From: Sphingobium psychrophilum
GTDB taxonomy: Bacteria > Pseudomonadota > Alphaproteobacteria > Sphingomonadales > Sphingomonadaceae
Assembly (NCBI RefSeq): GCF_012927105.1
Contig: NZ_JABBFV010000007.1
Span: 124,001 to 188,000, forward strand
DNA: 64,000 nucleotides
Direction of reading: 5' to 3'
Below are positions 54,057 through 63,728 of this stretch, one piece after another (position 1 is the stretch's first letter; every line of letters starts with the position of its first letter). The notes beneath the pieces were generated by a model. The model did no database searches. It saw nothing but the letters and a program-made list of their open reading frames with translations, and was not told the DNA's origin. The translations under genes were made by a program, and so were the position numbers.

Positions 54057-55465
54057 CAATCGCCCGTCAGGATGCGATCGACCAGTTGCTTCACGGTCGG
54101 CACAAACCCGTTGGAGTAGAAGGGGTCCTGCTTGAACTTATATGCGCCATGGCCCGCGAAGATCAAATTCTGATCGAGGTCGCCGCCATGCACCGCTTCC
54201 TGCAACGCCTTCTGGATGCAGAAGCTGCGCGGGTCGGCAAGGCGGCCGGTCGAGTTGGTCTCGCTGTCCATCCAGCTGGAGAAGGAACATTGGCTGAGGC
54301 ACCCCATGCAATCCGTCTGATCCTTGCGGATGACGCCCTTTTCCTCCTCGCCCACGAATACCAGCGTATTGTCCGGCGTCTTGAGCGCGGCGGTGAAGCC
54401 CTGCCCCACCCATTCGCGAGCACGATTGAGGTCGCCCAGCGTGACCCAGAAATTCTTGCCCTTCACGCCCACGTCAAGCTGGTGGGTATGGTCGCCCGCC
54501 TGTTCGGTGCTGAACGGTATCTGCCGTTCCGACCGCGCCTCAAGCTGACGCAGGAAGGGATTGCGTACCGCCGAGCTATAAAAGCCGGTCGGGGAAAATT
54601 TATGGAGCAGGACATCGCCGGGATTGAGCTGGGTCAGCCGGTCCTTCCATCCCTGGGGGATCGGGCTTTCCTGCGTCAGCAGCGGGCGGGTGCCGAACTG
54701 GAACATGATCGCCCCCAGTTCGGGGTTGTCGATCCAGTCGTTCCAGTCCTTGAGCGCCCAGACGCCGCCCGCCATCACGATCGGCACATCGTCCGAAATG
54801 CCGCCTTCGCGCATCGTGTCGCGCAGCGCCTTGACGCGGGGATAGGGGTCCTGGGGCACCTTGGGATCTTCGGCATTGGACAGGCCGTTATGGCCGCCCG
54901 CCAGCCAGGGGTCTTCATAGACCACCGCCGCCAGCCATTCGGACGCCTTGGAATAGGCGCGTTTCCACAGCGCGCGGAACGCGCGACCGGAGGATACGAT
55001 GGGCAGGTAGCTGACATTGTAGGAGGCCGCGATCTCCGACAACTTATAAGGCATGCCCGCGCCGCAAGTGACGCCCGCCACCATGCCCTTGGTCTTTTCC
55101 AGAACGCCGTGCAGGATACGCTGCGCGCCGCCCATTTCCCACAGCACGTTGATGTTGATCGCGCCCTTGCCCCCGGCGATCTCATAGGCGCGCTTCACCT
55201 GCTCGACCGCGCCATCGATAGCGTAGGCGACCAGTTCCTCATGGCGATCGCGGCGGGTGCGGCCATGGTAGATTTGGGGGATGACGTTACCGAAACTGTC
55301 ATAGCTGTCGGCATTGACCGCCGATACCGTGCCGATGCCGCCTGCGGCCGCCCAGGCGCCCGAACTGGCATGGTTGGACACGGCAACGCCCTTGCCACCT
55401 TCGACCAGTGGCCAGACCTCTCGGCCGCCATAGACGATAGGCTTCAACCCCTTGAACAACGACAT
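54056..55465 (-). CDS. Nitronate monooxygenase-like flavin oxidoreductase with C-terminal cysteine motif
   Basis: A 469-residue FMN-dependent TIM-barrel protein of the nitronate monooxygenase/2-nitropropane dioxygenase family: VSNHASSGAWAAAGGIGTVS, VAGVTCGAGMPYKL, VYEDPWLAGGHNG, PIVMAGGVW and IMFQFGTRPLLTQES. It is longer than usual, and the C-terminal extension has CMGCLSQC (Cys-x2-Cys-x3-Cys), which could bind an Fe-S cluster or zinc. Substrate unknown. ATG 55465 directly abuts AGGAG, an awkward spacing; GTG 55474 is the alternative start. Confidence 0.82.
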   Translation of the reverse strand: MSLFKGLKPIVYGGREVWPLVEGGKGVAVSNHASSGAWAAAGGIGTVSAVNADSYDSFGNVIPQIYHGRTRRDRHEELVAYAIDGAVEQVKRAYEIAGGKGAININVLWEMGGAQRILHGVLEKTKGMVAGVTCGAGMPYKLSEIAASYNVSYLPIVSSGRAFRALWKRAYSKASEWLAAVVYEDPWLAGGHNGLSNAEDPKVPQDPYPRVKALRDTMREGGISDDVPIVMAGGVWALKDWNDWIDNPELGAIMFQFGTRPLLTQESPIPQGWKDRLTQLNPGDVLLHKFSPTGFYSSAVRNPFLRQLEARSERQIPFSTEQAGDHTHQLDVGVKGKNFWVTLGDLNRAREWVGQGFTAALKTPDNTLVFVGEEEKGVIRKDQTDCMGCLSQCSFSSWMDSETNSTGRLADPRSFCIQKALQEAVHGGDLDQNLIFAGHGAYKFKQDPFYSNGFVPTVKQLVDRILTGD

Positions 55466-55550
55466 CTCCTGCACAAACGGCCCGGCCCCTCGGCCGGGTA
55501 AAAAGCGACCCTATAGCAGCTTTGGCTGTCTATGACGAATTTGGCGCGCC

Positions 55551-56681
55551 CTAGCGCAAAACCATGGGGCTGGCCAGTGCCTCCCCATAAAGGCGTGCAT
55601 AAGCGTTTACCATGTCGTTTTCGGCATAGTCGCGCGTGGCGCGTGCACGGTTGGCGGCACCGAGCCGGGCGCGCAGGTCATCGTCGCCCGCCAGCGTCCC
55701 CAGCGCGGCCGCTAGCCCCTCCTCATCGGCCACGACAAAAGGCCGGTTTTCCGGCGCGACCATATTCGCGACGTCGCCGACATCCATGGACGCCGCCGGG
55801 ACGCCGGCCGCCATCGCCTCCACCAGCGAAATCGGGAATTGCTCGCTGTCGGAGGACAAAGCGAAAATGTCGAACAGGCCGACGAAGCGCCAGGGGCGGT
55901 CCATGAACCCGGCCATATGGATATCGTCCAGCCCAAGCGCGGCGGCCTGCGCCAGGATCGCGTCGCGCTCCGGCCCCTCGCCCACCACCACCAGTTGCAG
56001 CCGGTCCTTGTGCGCCGCGACGGCGCGGACGAGGCGCGGGATATTCTTGACCGGCCGCAACCCCGCCAGCGTGCCGACCAGCAGCTTGCCCGGCGTGCGG
56101 ACGAGGCCGGGAATGGCATCCGCCGATGGCGGAGCGGCATAGCGGGCGACGTCGATGCCGTTGCGAATCAGGTGAACCTTGCCCAACGGCTGCTTCCATA
56201 CCGACCGCGCAATGGTTTCCAGCCGCACCGACGGCACCACCATGCCATGCGCGCGTTGCAGCCCGAGGCGACGGAAGAGGTTGCGTTTGATTTTCAACCC
56301 ATCGGTTTCATCGGCGTTGAACCCGTCCTCATGATGGATGAGCGGCGGAAGGCCGGCCGAAGCCCCCGCCAACCGATGGGCCATGACCGCGTCCATCGAT
56401 CCCCAATTATAGGTCAGGACCAGGTCGAACCCCTTGAGGAAGGCGGTGATGACCTTGTAGCGGGCCACCCCCGGCTTGCCCGCGAAAGACGGTCCATCGG
56501 GAAAGTCGACGTCGATACCCGGATCGATTGCGTTCCGCGCGCCCATGGCCGCGGGGTCGGCGCTGACGATGCTGTGCCGCGCCTTGTCGCCCCAGATGTT
56601 CATAAGCCGCACGGCGCGCGCTTCCTTGCCGCCCAGGGTGAAGCTGCCATGGACGTGGAGAATATGCGGCCGCTCAACCAT
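55551..56681 (-). CDS. GT4-type glycosyltransferase
   Basis: A 376-residue GT-B glycosyltransferase. The N-terminal domain begins HILHVHGSFTLGGKEARAVR; the C-terminal donor domain has RNGIDVARY, LVGTLAGLRPVKNIPRLVRA, VVVGEGPERDAIL and the E-x7-E motif in SEQFPISLVEAM. It probably adds a sugar to a surface polysaccharide or lipid on the cytosolic side; donor and acceptor cannot be told. ATG 56681 overlaps the upstream hydrolase gene by eight bases, so the two are co-translated. Confidence 0.88.
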   Translation of the reverse strand: MVERPHILHVHGSFTLGGKEARAVRLMNIWGDKARHSIVSADPAAMGARNAIDPGIDVDFPDGPSFAGKPGVARYKVITAFLKGFDLVLTYNWGSMDAVMAHRLAGASAGLPPLIHHEDGFNADETDGLKIKRNLFRRLGLQRAHGMVVPSVRLETIARSVWKQPLGKVHLIRNGIDVARYAAPPSADAIPGLVRTPGKLLVGTLAGLRPVKNIPRLVRAVAAHKDRLQLVVVGEGPERDAILAQAAALGLDDIHMAGFMDRPWRFVGLFDIFALSSDSEQFPISLVEAMAAGVPAASMDVGDVANMVAPENRPFVVADEEGLAAALGTLAGDDDLRARLGAANRARATRDYAENDMVNAYARLYGEALASPMVLR

Positions 56682-57555
56682 GCAGGACGCGGTCCAGCAA
56701 CCGGTCGATCGCGGCGACGCTTTCCGGCTCGTCCAGCGCCGGAGCATGGCCGACGCCCGGCACCGTCGTCAGTTCGACGCTGTCGCCGATTCCCTCCGCC
56801 ATGCGCTGCGCCGTGGCGGCGGACAGCAGGTCGGATCGCTCGCCGCGCAGCAACAGGGTAGGGACGCCCTGGAACGCCTGCATGACAGGCCACATGTCGA
56901 CGCCCGCCTCGCTGCCCATGGCGCGGATCGGTTCGGCGATCTTCATGTCATAATCGAGCACGACGCGCCCGCCGCTGTTCAGGCGATAGAGGCGCTTGGC
57001 CATGGCCAGCCATTGTTCCAGATCATAGCCAGGATAGACGTCGCCATTGGCGTCAGCCAGCGCGCGGGCGGCATGAACCCACGTCGGATGCGACTGGCCC
57101 ACGCCGACATAGGATCGGATGCGCGCCAGCCCACCTTCGTCCAGCACCGGCCCGACATCGTTAAGCAGCGCGCCGGCCAGCCATTCCTTGTGCGTGGCAG
57201 CGATCAACATGGTGATAACGCCGCCCAGCGATGTGCCGACCGCAACGAAGCGGGTGATGGCCAAGTCGGCCAGCAACCGGCTGATATCCTGCAAATAGGT
57301 CAGCGGGACATAGGTCATCGCGTCCTTGGCATAGGCGCTTTCGGCGCGGCCGCGCATGTCCGGGCAGATCAGCCGCCACTCGCCGGCCAGCCGTCCGGCC
57401 AGCGGTTCGAAATCGCGGGCATTGCGGGTCAGCCCCGGCAGGCAGAGCAACGGCGGGCGGCCATCATCGCCCGCGCCCCCGTTCCTGGCATAGTCCCGAT
57501 AATGGAGCCGCAGCCCGTCGGGTGACCACCAATATCCATCGCTATAGCCGCTCAA
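56674..57555 (-). CDS. Alpha/beta-fold hydrolase
   Basis: A 293-residue alpha/beta hydrolase: the oxyanion region LLCLPGLTRNARDFEPLA, DMRGRAESAY, nucleophile elbow GTSLGG with the catalytic serine, acid-side LLLRGERSDLLS and the histidine in VPGVGHAPALDEP. It is cytosolic, with an unknown ester, amide or haloalkane-type substrate. The start is TTG 57555 with AAGGA six bases upstream; the open frame continues to 57618 but overlaps the divergent SelO gene. It is followed by the glycosyltransferase. Confidence 0.88.
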   Translation of the reverse strand: MSGYSDGYWWSPDGLRLHYRDYARNGGAGDDGRPPLLCLPGLTRNARDFEPLAGRLAGEWRLICPDMRGRAESAYAKDAMTYVPLTYLQDISRLLADLAITRFVAVGTSLGGVITMLIAATHKEWLAGALLNDVGPVLDEGGLARIRSYVGVGQSHPTWVHAARALADANGDVYPGYDLEQWLAMAKRLYRLNSGGRVVLDYDMKIAEPIRAMGSEAGVDMWPVMQAFQGVPTLLLRGERSDLLSAATAQRMAEGIGDSVELTTVPGVGHAPALDEPESVAAIDRLLDRVLHG

Positions 57556-57592
57556 GCTTGATCCTTCTGGTGACCTTCCCCCATATCGCCTT

Positions 57593-58990
57593 ATGAACCA
57601 GACGCCGCAAGCCGCCATTTATCGCCCCGCCACCGAAATCGACACGCTGATGCCCGACATCGCCGATCCGGTCGCGGCGGCGGACTTTCCGCAGACGATC
57701 CTGCGCTACCGCAACGACCGGGCCGCCGCCTCGGTGGGGCTGGACGGCTTGAGCGACGCGGAGTGGATCGCGCATTTCGGTCGTTTTGCACCGTTAGAGG
57801 GCAGCCTGCCCCGGCCGCTGGCGCTGCGCTATCATGGCCATCAGTTCCGCCATTATAATCCCGATATCGGCGACGGCCGCGGTTTCGTGTTCGCGCAGCT
57901 GCGCGACGACGCGGGCCGCCTGCTCGACCTGGGCACCAAGGGAACGGGCCGCACGCCCCATAGCCGATCGGGCGATGGCCGCCTGACGCTGAAGGGCGGG
58001 GTGCGCGAGATTTTGGCGACCGAGATGCTGGAAGCGTTGGGCGTCACCACGTCCAAGACTTTTTCCATCATCGAGACGGGCGAAGCACTGGAGCGCAACG
58101 ACGAACCATCCCCCACCCGCGGCGCGGCGATGGTGCGGCTGAGCCATTCGCATATCCGCATCGGATCGTTCCAGCGCGCAGCCTTTCACGACGACAAGGC
58201 GCTGCTGGCGAAGCTGACCGACTATGCTCTCACCCGCCTTTATGGCGAGACGCCGGGCGATAATCCGCCGGCGCAACTGCTGGGTCGGGTGGTCGAACGC
58301 ACCGCCGACCTCGCCGCCAGCTATATGGTGGCAGGCTTCGTCCATGGCGTGCTCAACAGCGACAATATCAACGTCACCGGCGAGAGTTTCGACTATGGAC
58401 CTTGGCGCTTCACCCCGCTGTGGGACACCAATTTCACTGCCGCCTATTTCGACCATCAGGGGCTTTATGCCTTCGGACGGCAGGCCGAGGCGATCCATTG
58501 GGATGTCGCGCAACTGGCGGTGTCGCTCCGTCCGCTGGTGGAGGCACCGGCGCTGATCGAGCAACTGGAGCGGTTCCCGGCGCTCTATGGCGAGGCCATG
58601 CAACGGCGCTTCTGCTGGCGGCTGGGCGTCGAGGGCGCAGAGCCGGGCGCGATGATCGAGGCGGCCGTGCGCGGCATGATAACGACCAGCACGCCGATCG
58701 ATCGTTTCTTCCACGACTGGCGCGGCGGCGTACCGCGGGATGGCGCACACTATGGCGATGCCGTCTGGGCACCGTTTCGCGAGGCGATCACGGGCTTTAG
58801 CGCCGTGGCCGGCGCAAAGGACCATCCCTATTGGTCGGACGAGGCGCCCTGCTCCATGCATATCGAGGAGGTTGAGGCCATATGGACCGCTATTGACCAG
58901 GATGACGACTGGGCACCGCTGCACGCCAAAGTCGCGGCGATCCGGCGGATGGGGGAAGCGCATGGCACACCGCCCGGCCCCATCGCATAA
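57593..58990 (+). CDS. selO: SelO/YdiU family protein adenylyltransferase
   Basis: A 465-residue SelO pseudokinase (UPF0061): LRYHGHQFRHYNPDIGDGRG, LLDLGTKGTGRTPHSRSGDG, GVREILATEMLEALGV, HSHIRIGSFQ, the catalytic-loop-like GFVHGVLNSDNINVTGESFD and DYGPWRFTP. SelO transfers AMP to protein hydroxyls, regulating redox proteins. No C-terminal selenocysteine is involved in bacterial forms, and the end here is GTPPGPIA. It is divergent from the hydrolase with 37 bases between starts. Confidence 0.93.
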   Translation: MNQTPQAAIYRPATEIDTLMPDIADPVAAADFPQTILRYRNDRAAASVGLDGLSDAEWIAHFGRFAPLEGSLPRPLALRYHGHQFRHYNPDIGDGRGFVFAQLRDDAGRLLDLGTKGTGRTPHSRSGDGRLTLKGGVREILATEMLEALGVTTSKTFSIIETGEALERNDEPSPTRGAAMVRLSHSHIRIGSFQRAAFHDDKALLAKLTDYALTRLYGETPGDNPPAQLLGRVVERTADLAASYMVAGFVHGVLNSDNINVTGESFDYGPWRFTPLWDTNFTAAYFDHQGLYAFGRQAEAIHWDVAQLAVSLRPLVEAPALIEQLERFPALYGEAMQRRFCWRLGVEGAEPGAMIEAAVRGMITTSTPIDRFFHDWRGGVPRDGAHYGDAVWAPFREAITGFSAVAGAKDHPYWSDEAPCSMHIEEVEAIWTAIDQDDDWAPLHAKVAAIRRMGEAHGTPPGPIA

Positions 58991-59055
58991 GTACGACAAG
59001 TCGAGCGCGCACCCCTCTTCTTTCCTTAACCAATTTCCGCCATAGCATTTGCCAA

Positions 59056-60489
59056 ATGGTCGCGCCGCTTACATCCCATGAACCCGCCACCGGCGCTCTG
59101 CTCTGGCAGGGCGAGACGGGCGACGTCGATGCGGAGGTCGCCCGCGCCCGCGCCGCCTGGCCGAAATGGGCGGCGCAGCCCATCGCCTATCGCATCGAAA
59201 CGCTGCGCCGCTTCGTCAATGTAGTGCGGCGGCAGGAAGACGCGCTGGCGGACCTGATCGCGCGCGAAACCGGCAAGCCATTGTGGGACGCGCGCAATGA
59301 AGTTCAGGCGGTAATGGGCAAGGTCGACGTCAGCGTCGCCGCCTATTCCGAATGCACCGGACAGCGTCGACTGGAAGCGGCCTTGGGCGCGCGCCAGTCG
59401 GTGCGGCATAAGCCCCACGGCGTCATGGCGGTGCTTGGCCCCTATAATTTCCCCGCGCATTTGCCCAACGGCCATATCATCCCCGCGCTGCTGGCGGGCA
59501 ACGCGGTGGTGTTCAAGCCGTCGGAAAAGACGCCTGCGGTGGGCGAGATGATGGTCAGGCTCTATCATGAGGCAGGCGTGCCCGTGGATGCGATCCGGCT
59601 GTTGCTCGGCGGCCCGGACGCGGGCAAGGCGCTCGGCGCCCATCCCGATGTCGGCGGCATCCTCTTCACCGGATCGGCCCAGACCGGCATCGCGATCAAC
59701 CGCCAATATGCTGCGCAGCCGTCCAAGATATTGGCGCTGGAAATGGGCGGCAACAACCCGATCATCGTCTGGGACACGCCCGAAATCAACGCCGCCGCGA
59801 CACTGGTGGTACAGTCGGCTTTCATGAGCAGCGGTCAGCGCTGCACCGCCGCCAGCCGCCTGATCGTGCGCGACAGCATCGCCGACCGGCTGATCGCGGA
59901 GGTCAAGAAGCTGGCCGACCGGCTGATCGTCGATCATCCTCATGCCGATCCCACCCCCTATATGGGGCCGGTGATCGACAATCCGACCGCCGACGGACTG
60001 ACCGAAAGCTTCCTCTATCTGATGAGCAATGGCGGCCGACCGATCAAGCATATGGTCCGGCCGCACAAGGGCTTGCCGTTCCTTAGCCCCGCGATCATAG
60101 ACGTCACCGCGATGAAGGAGCGGCCCGATGTCGAACTGTTCGGCCCGCTATTGCAGGTTATCCGTGTGGCCGACTTCGGCGACGCGATCGCGGAGGCCAA
60201 CAACACCCGCTATGGCCTTTCCGCATCGCTGATCGGCGGGTCGCCGGAACAATATAATCAGTTCTGGGCCAATATCCGCGCCGGCGTGGTCAACTGGAAC
60301 CGGCCGACCAATGGCGCGTCCTCCTCCGCGCCGTTCGGCGGCACCGGCATATCGGGCAACCACCGCCCCAGCGCCTATTATGCCGCGGATTATTGCGCCT
60401 ATCCGGTGGTGTCGGCGGAAATCGAAACGCCCCGCGCCTCGATCGGCGTCGGCCTCAAGGACATTGACGTCAGCGTCATGGGCGATTGA
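59056..60489 (+). CDS. AstD-like aldehyde dehydrogenase, second paralogue
   Basis: A 477-residue aldehyde dehydrogenase closely related to the astD product at 51206-52615 (shared VMAVLGPYNFP, HLPNGHI, GNAVVFKPSE, GNHRPSAYYAADYCAYP near the end). The nucleophile is intact in GQRCTAASRLIV but the following residues differ from the CTCARR pattern of canonical AstD, and the glutamate motif is LEMGGNNPI. It is probably a succinylglutamate-semialdehyde-type dehydrogenase of shifted specificity. It stands alone between selO and the sulfur operon. Confidence 0.82.
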   Translation: MVAPLTSHEPATGALLWQGETGDVDAEVARARAAWPKWAAQPIAYRIETLRRFVNVVRRQEDALADLIARETGKPLWDARNEVQAVMGKVDVSVAAYSECTGQRRLEAALGARQSVRHKPHGVMAVLGPYNFPAHLPNGHIIPALLAGNAVVFKPSEKTPAVGEMMVRLYHEAGVPVDAIRLLLGGPDAGKALGAHPDVGGILFTGSAQTGIAINRQYAAQPSKILALEMGGNNPIIVWDTPEINAAATLVVQSAFMSSGQRCTAASRLIVRDSIADRLIAEVKKLADRLIVDHPHADPTPYMGPVIDNPTADGLTESFLYLMSNGGRPIKHMVRPHKGLPFLSPAIIDVTAMKERPDVELFGPLLQVIRVADFGDAIAEANNTRYGLSASLIGGSPEQYNQFWANIRAGVVNWNRPTNGASSSAPFGGTGISGNHRPSAYYAADYCAYPVVSAEIETPRASIGVGLKDIDVSVMGD

Positions 60490-60578
60490 GCGGCCAAATA
60501 TTTCCCCAAAACATTTCCTAGTCCCCGCCATACCCATTCTGAATTGAACTTTGGCGGCGCTTTCGCCATCTGGCCAAC

Positions 60579-61367
60579 ATGGCTGACAAAGCAACTTCGA
60601 CAGTCCAGTTGGTGGGCGCGGGACCGGGCGACCCGGATCTGTTGACCATCAAGGCAGCGCGCCTGATCGCGCAAGCAGACGTTATCGTACATGACGGACT
60701 GGTGTCGGACGCGATACTGGCGCTCGCTTCCCCCCATGCCGATCTGATTTCCGTCGCCAAGCAGCGCAGCCGCCATTCCATGCCGCAGGAGGCGATCAAC
60801 GCCCTGTTGGTGGACCTGGCGCGCGAAGGCCGCAACGTCGTGCGCCTGAAGGGTGGCGATCCGTTCATCTTCGGCCGCGGCGGCGAGGAAGTCGATGCCT
60901 GCCGCGCCGCTGGCGTGCCGGTCGAAGTCGTGCCGGGCATCAGCGCCGCGATCGGCAGCGCGGCTATGGCGCAATTGCCGCTCACCCATCGCGATGCGTC
61001 GAGCGCGGTCAGCTTCGTCGCAGGTCAGTGCAAGGGGCTGACCGACCAGGATTGGTCGGGCCTGGCGGGCCAGGGGCGCACGCTCGTCATTTACATGGGC
61101 GTGGCCACGGCCAACGCCATCGCCGACAAACTGATGGCTGACGGTGTGTCCCCTGCGATCCCGGTCGCGGTGCTGGAAAATGGCACGCGCACCGATATGC
61201 GGACGCTGCGCACCTTGCTTGCCGATCTGGGCGACATGGTGGCGCGCGAGAATGTGGTCAGCCCGGCCCTGATCGTGGTCGGCGACGTGGCGGCCAATGC
61301 GCTGGCGCAAGATGTGCTGGCGGACTGGACCGCCAAAGGGGAGATTATTTCGGAGATGCGTTCGTGA
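60579..61367 (+). CDS. cobA: Uroporphyrinogen-III C-methyltransferase (siroheme synthesis)
   Basis: A 262-residue SUMT: VGAGPGDPDLLTIKA at the SAM site, GLVSDAILAL, VVRLKGGDPFIFGRGGEE, VVPGISAAIGSAAMAQLPLT and TLVIYMGV. It methylates uroporphyrinogen III to precorrin-2. Here it opens the cys operon, so its product most likely feeds siroheme for the sulfite reductase two genes downstream rather than cobalamin. It is the short form without the CysG dehydrogenase/ferrochelatase domain. The 89-base leader shows no operator I can name. Confidence 0.95.
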   Translation: MADKATSTVQLVGAGPGDPDLLTIKAARLIAQADVIVHDGLVSDAILALASPHADLISVAKQRSRHSMPQEAINALLVDLAREGRNVVRLKGGDPFIFGRGGEEVDACRAAGVPVEVVPGISAAIGSAAMAQLPLTHRDASSAVSFVAGQCKGLTDQDWSGLAGQGRTLVIYMGVATANAIADKLMADGVSPAIPVAVLENGTRTDMRTLRTLLADLGDMVARENVVSPALIVVGDVAANALAQDVLADWTAKGEIISEMRS

Positions 61368-61660
61368 AGATATTGACCGGCAACGATCTTGTGAGCGGCG
61401 ACGTCATCTGGTGGGCAGGCGACGGCTGGTCGCGCCAGGTCGGCGACAGCGCCGATGTGGGCGAACGCGGCGACGACCTTGCCCGGACCGAGGAAGCCGC
61501 GCTGCGCGTGGTCGGCGCCTATGTCATCGACGCGACCGTCTCTGACGATGGCGTGCGCCCGGCCCATATCAAGGACCGCATCCGCGCGCTGGGTCCCACC
61601 GTGCGTCCCGACCTGATGCTGAAACCGAACGACGCCGATGCCGGCAACTGGGTGATCTGA
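61364..61660 (+). CDS. DUF2849 domain protein of the sulfur operon
   Basis: A 98-residue protein matching the DUF2849 family, which is encoded next to sulfite reductase in many alphaproteobacteria (MKILTGNDLVSGDVIWWAGD, PAHIKDRIRALGPTVRPDL). The role is unknown; position suggests assisting sulfite reductase or siroheme handling. It starts with GTG 61364 inside the cobA stop (GTGA) and ends three bases before cysI. Confidence 0.88.
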   Translation: MKILTGNDLVSGDVIWWAGDGWSRQVGDSADVGERGDDLARTEEAALRVVGAYVIDATVSDDGVRPAHIKDRIRALGPTVRPDLMLKPNDADAGNWVI

Positions 61661-61663
61661 ACC

Positions 61664-63295
61664 ATGTATCGCTACGACAGCTACGACCAGTCCATCGTCG
61701 ACGCCCGCGTCGAGGAATTTCGTGACCAGGTACAACGCCGCCTGACTGGCGCACTGACTGAGGACCAGTTCAAGCCATTGCGGCTTATGAACGGCCTCTA
61801 TCTGCAACTCCATGCCTATATGCTGCGCGTCGCCATCCCCTATGGCACACTGAGCGGCAAGCAGATGCGCAAGCTGGGCGAGATCGCGGCCAAGTATGAC
61901 AAGGGCTATGGCCATTTCACCACGCGCCAGAACCTGCAATATAACTGGATCAAGCTGGCCGATGCGCCCGACATCCTGGCCGAACTGGCGACCGTCGAAA
62001 TGCACGCGATCCAGACCAGCGGCAATTGCATCCGCAACATCAGTTCCGACCAATATGCCGGCGTTTCCGCCGACGAGGTGGCGGACCCCCGCCCCTGGGC
62101 CGAATTGCTGCGCCAATGGTCCAGCTTCCACCCCGAATTCACCTATCTGCCGCGCAAGTTCAAGATTTGCGTGATCGCCGGCGACGATGATCGCGCCGCG
62201 ATGAAGCTGCACGATATCGGCCTAAAGCTGGTCGAGCGCGACGGCAAGATCGGCGCGGAAGTCTATGCCGGTGGTGGCATGGGGCGCACGCCGATGGTTG
62301 CGCCGCTTATCAATGACTTCATGCCCGAAGATGAGATTATTTCTTATCTGGAGGCCTGCCTGCGCGTGTACAACCGCTATGGCCGCCGCGACAACAAGTA
62401 TAAGGCGCGGATCAAGATCCTGGTTCATGAGATCGGCGTCGAAGAATATAAGCGCCAAGTCGAGGAAGAGTTTGCGCATATGCGGACGCTTGGCCTCAAC
62501 CCGCCGGTCGAGGAACTGGACCGCATCCGCGCCTTCTTCGCGCCGCCCGCCTACGACACCGGCCTGTCCGAAGATATCGACCGCGCCGACCCGGCTTTCG
62601 CTTTGTGGGTCGATCGTCAGGTCGCCGCGCACAAGGTGCCCGGCTATGCGATCGTCAATATCAGCCTGAAGCCGCTGACCGGCATCCCCGGTGACGCGTC
62701 GGCAGAGCAGATCGAACTGGTCGCGACACTGGCCGAGCAATATTCGCTCGACGAACTGCGCGTCACCCATGCGCAGAATCTGGTCCTGCCCCATGTGAAG
62801 AAGGCGGACCTCTACGCCATCTGGCAAAAGCTGGAAGAGGCCGGGCTGGCCGAGGCCAATCTCGACCTCATCACTGATATCATCGCCTGCCCCGGCCTGG
62901 ACTATTGCGCGCTCGCCAACGCCCGCTCGATCCCGCTGGCGCAAAAGATCGCGCAGCGGTTCGCCGCAGCGGAGCGTCAGGCGGAACTGGGCGAACTGAA
63001 GGTCAAGATTTCGGGCTGCATCAATGCCTGCGGCCATCATCATGCCGGCCATATCGGCATATTGGGCGTCGACCGGCGCGGGGTGGAGAATTTCCAGTTA
63101 TCGCTAGGCGGATCGGGCGCGGAGGATACGTCGCTGGGCCAGATCACCGGCCCCGGTTTCTCGGAGGACGGCGTGGTCGACGCGATCGAAAAGGTCACCG
63201 ACCTCTATCTGGCAGAGCGGGAGAGCGGAGAACGCTTCCTCGACACCTATCGCCGTCTCGGCATGAAGCCCTTCAAGGAGGCTATCTATGGTTGA
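61664..63295 (+). CDS. cysI: Sulfite reductase hemoprotein (nitrite/sulfite reductase family)
   Basis: A 543-residue siroheme/4Fe-4S reductase. Two ferredoxin-like halves are visible (GHFTTRQNLQYNWIKL; YSLDELRVTHAQNLVLPH), and the cluster cysteines are in ACPGLDYCALA and SGCINACGHHHAGHIG. It reduces sulfite to sulfide in cysteine synthesis; the operon context favours sulfite over nitrite. No CysJ flavoprotein is next to it, so ferredoxin or another donor probably supplies electrons. Confidence 0.93.
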   Translation: MYRYDSYDQSIVDARVEEFRDQVQRRLTGALTEDQFKPLRLMNGLYLQLHAYMLRVAIPYGTLSGKQMRKLGEIAAKYDKGYGHFTTRQNLQYNWIKLADAPDILAELATVEMHAIQTSGNCIRNISSDQYAGVSADEVADPRPWAELLRQWSSFHPEFTYLPRKFKICVIAGDDDRAAMKLHDIGLKLVERDGKIGAEVYAGGGMGRTPMVAPLINDFMPEDEIISYLEACLRVYNRYGRRDNKYKARIKILVHEIGVEEYKRQVEEEFAHMRTLGLNPPVEELDRIRAFFAPPAYDTGLSEDIDRADPAFALWVDRQVAAHKVPGYAIVNISLKPLTGIPGDASAEQIELVATLAEQYSLDELRVTHAQNLVLPHVKKADLYAIWQKLEEAGLAEANLDLITDIIACPGLDYCALANARSIPLAQKIAQRFAAAERQAELGELKVKISGCINACGHHHAGHIGILGVDRRGVENFQLSLGGSGAEDTSLGQITGPGFSEDGVVDAIEKVTDLYLAERESGERFLDTYRRLGMKPFKEAIYG

Positions 63296-63728
63296 GTTCC
63301 TGTCCTTCCGCGATGGAGAAGCCACGCAGGAACCCTCCGTCACGGTCGAAGCCTTCACCGGCCAGACCAACTCGACCGCCGTTCGGATCGAGGCGGGTGA
63401 GGATGCGCGTGAATTGCTGCCGCATCTTGATCGGCTGTCGCTGGTTGAGGTGAATTTCCCGGCTTATGGCGACGGGCGCGGCTATTCCGCGGCACGTATC
63501 CTGCGGGAATCGGGCTATCAGGGTGAATTGCGCGCGGTGGGCGACGTGCTGGTCGACCAGATCGTCGCCATGCGCCGCTGCGGTTTCGACAGTTTCCATC
63601 CCGCCAAGCCGCTGGACGACGACGCCGTCGATCGCGCGCTCAATCGCTATGCCGACGTCTATCAAAAGGCGATCGATGGCCGTACCCCGGTTTGGGCGAA
63701 ACGGCACCCGGAGACGACCAATGGCTGA
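63288..63728 (+). CDS. DUF934 domain protein of the sulfur operon
   Basis: A 146-residue protein of the DUF934 family (SLVEVNFPAYGDGRGYSAAR, ILRESGYQGELRAVGDVLVD, QIVAMRRCGFDSFHP), regularly encoded between cysI and cysH in proteobacteria. It probably assists sulfite reduction; the biochemical role is not established. It overlaps both neighbours by eight bases. Confidence 0.9.
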   Translation: MVEFLSFRDGEATQEPSVTVEAFTGQTNSTAVRIEAGEDARELLPHLDRLSLVEVNFPAYGDGRGYSAARILRESGYQGELRAVGDVLVDQIVAMRRCGFDSFHPAKPLDDDAVDRALNRYADVYQKAIDGRTPVWAKRHPETTNG

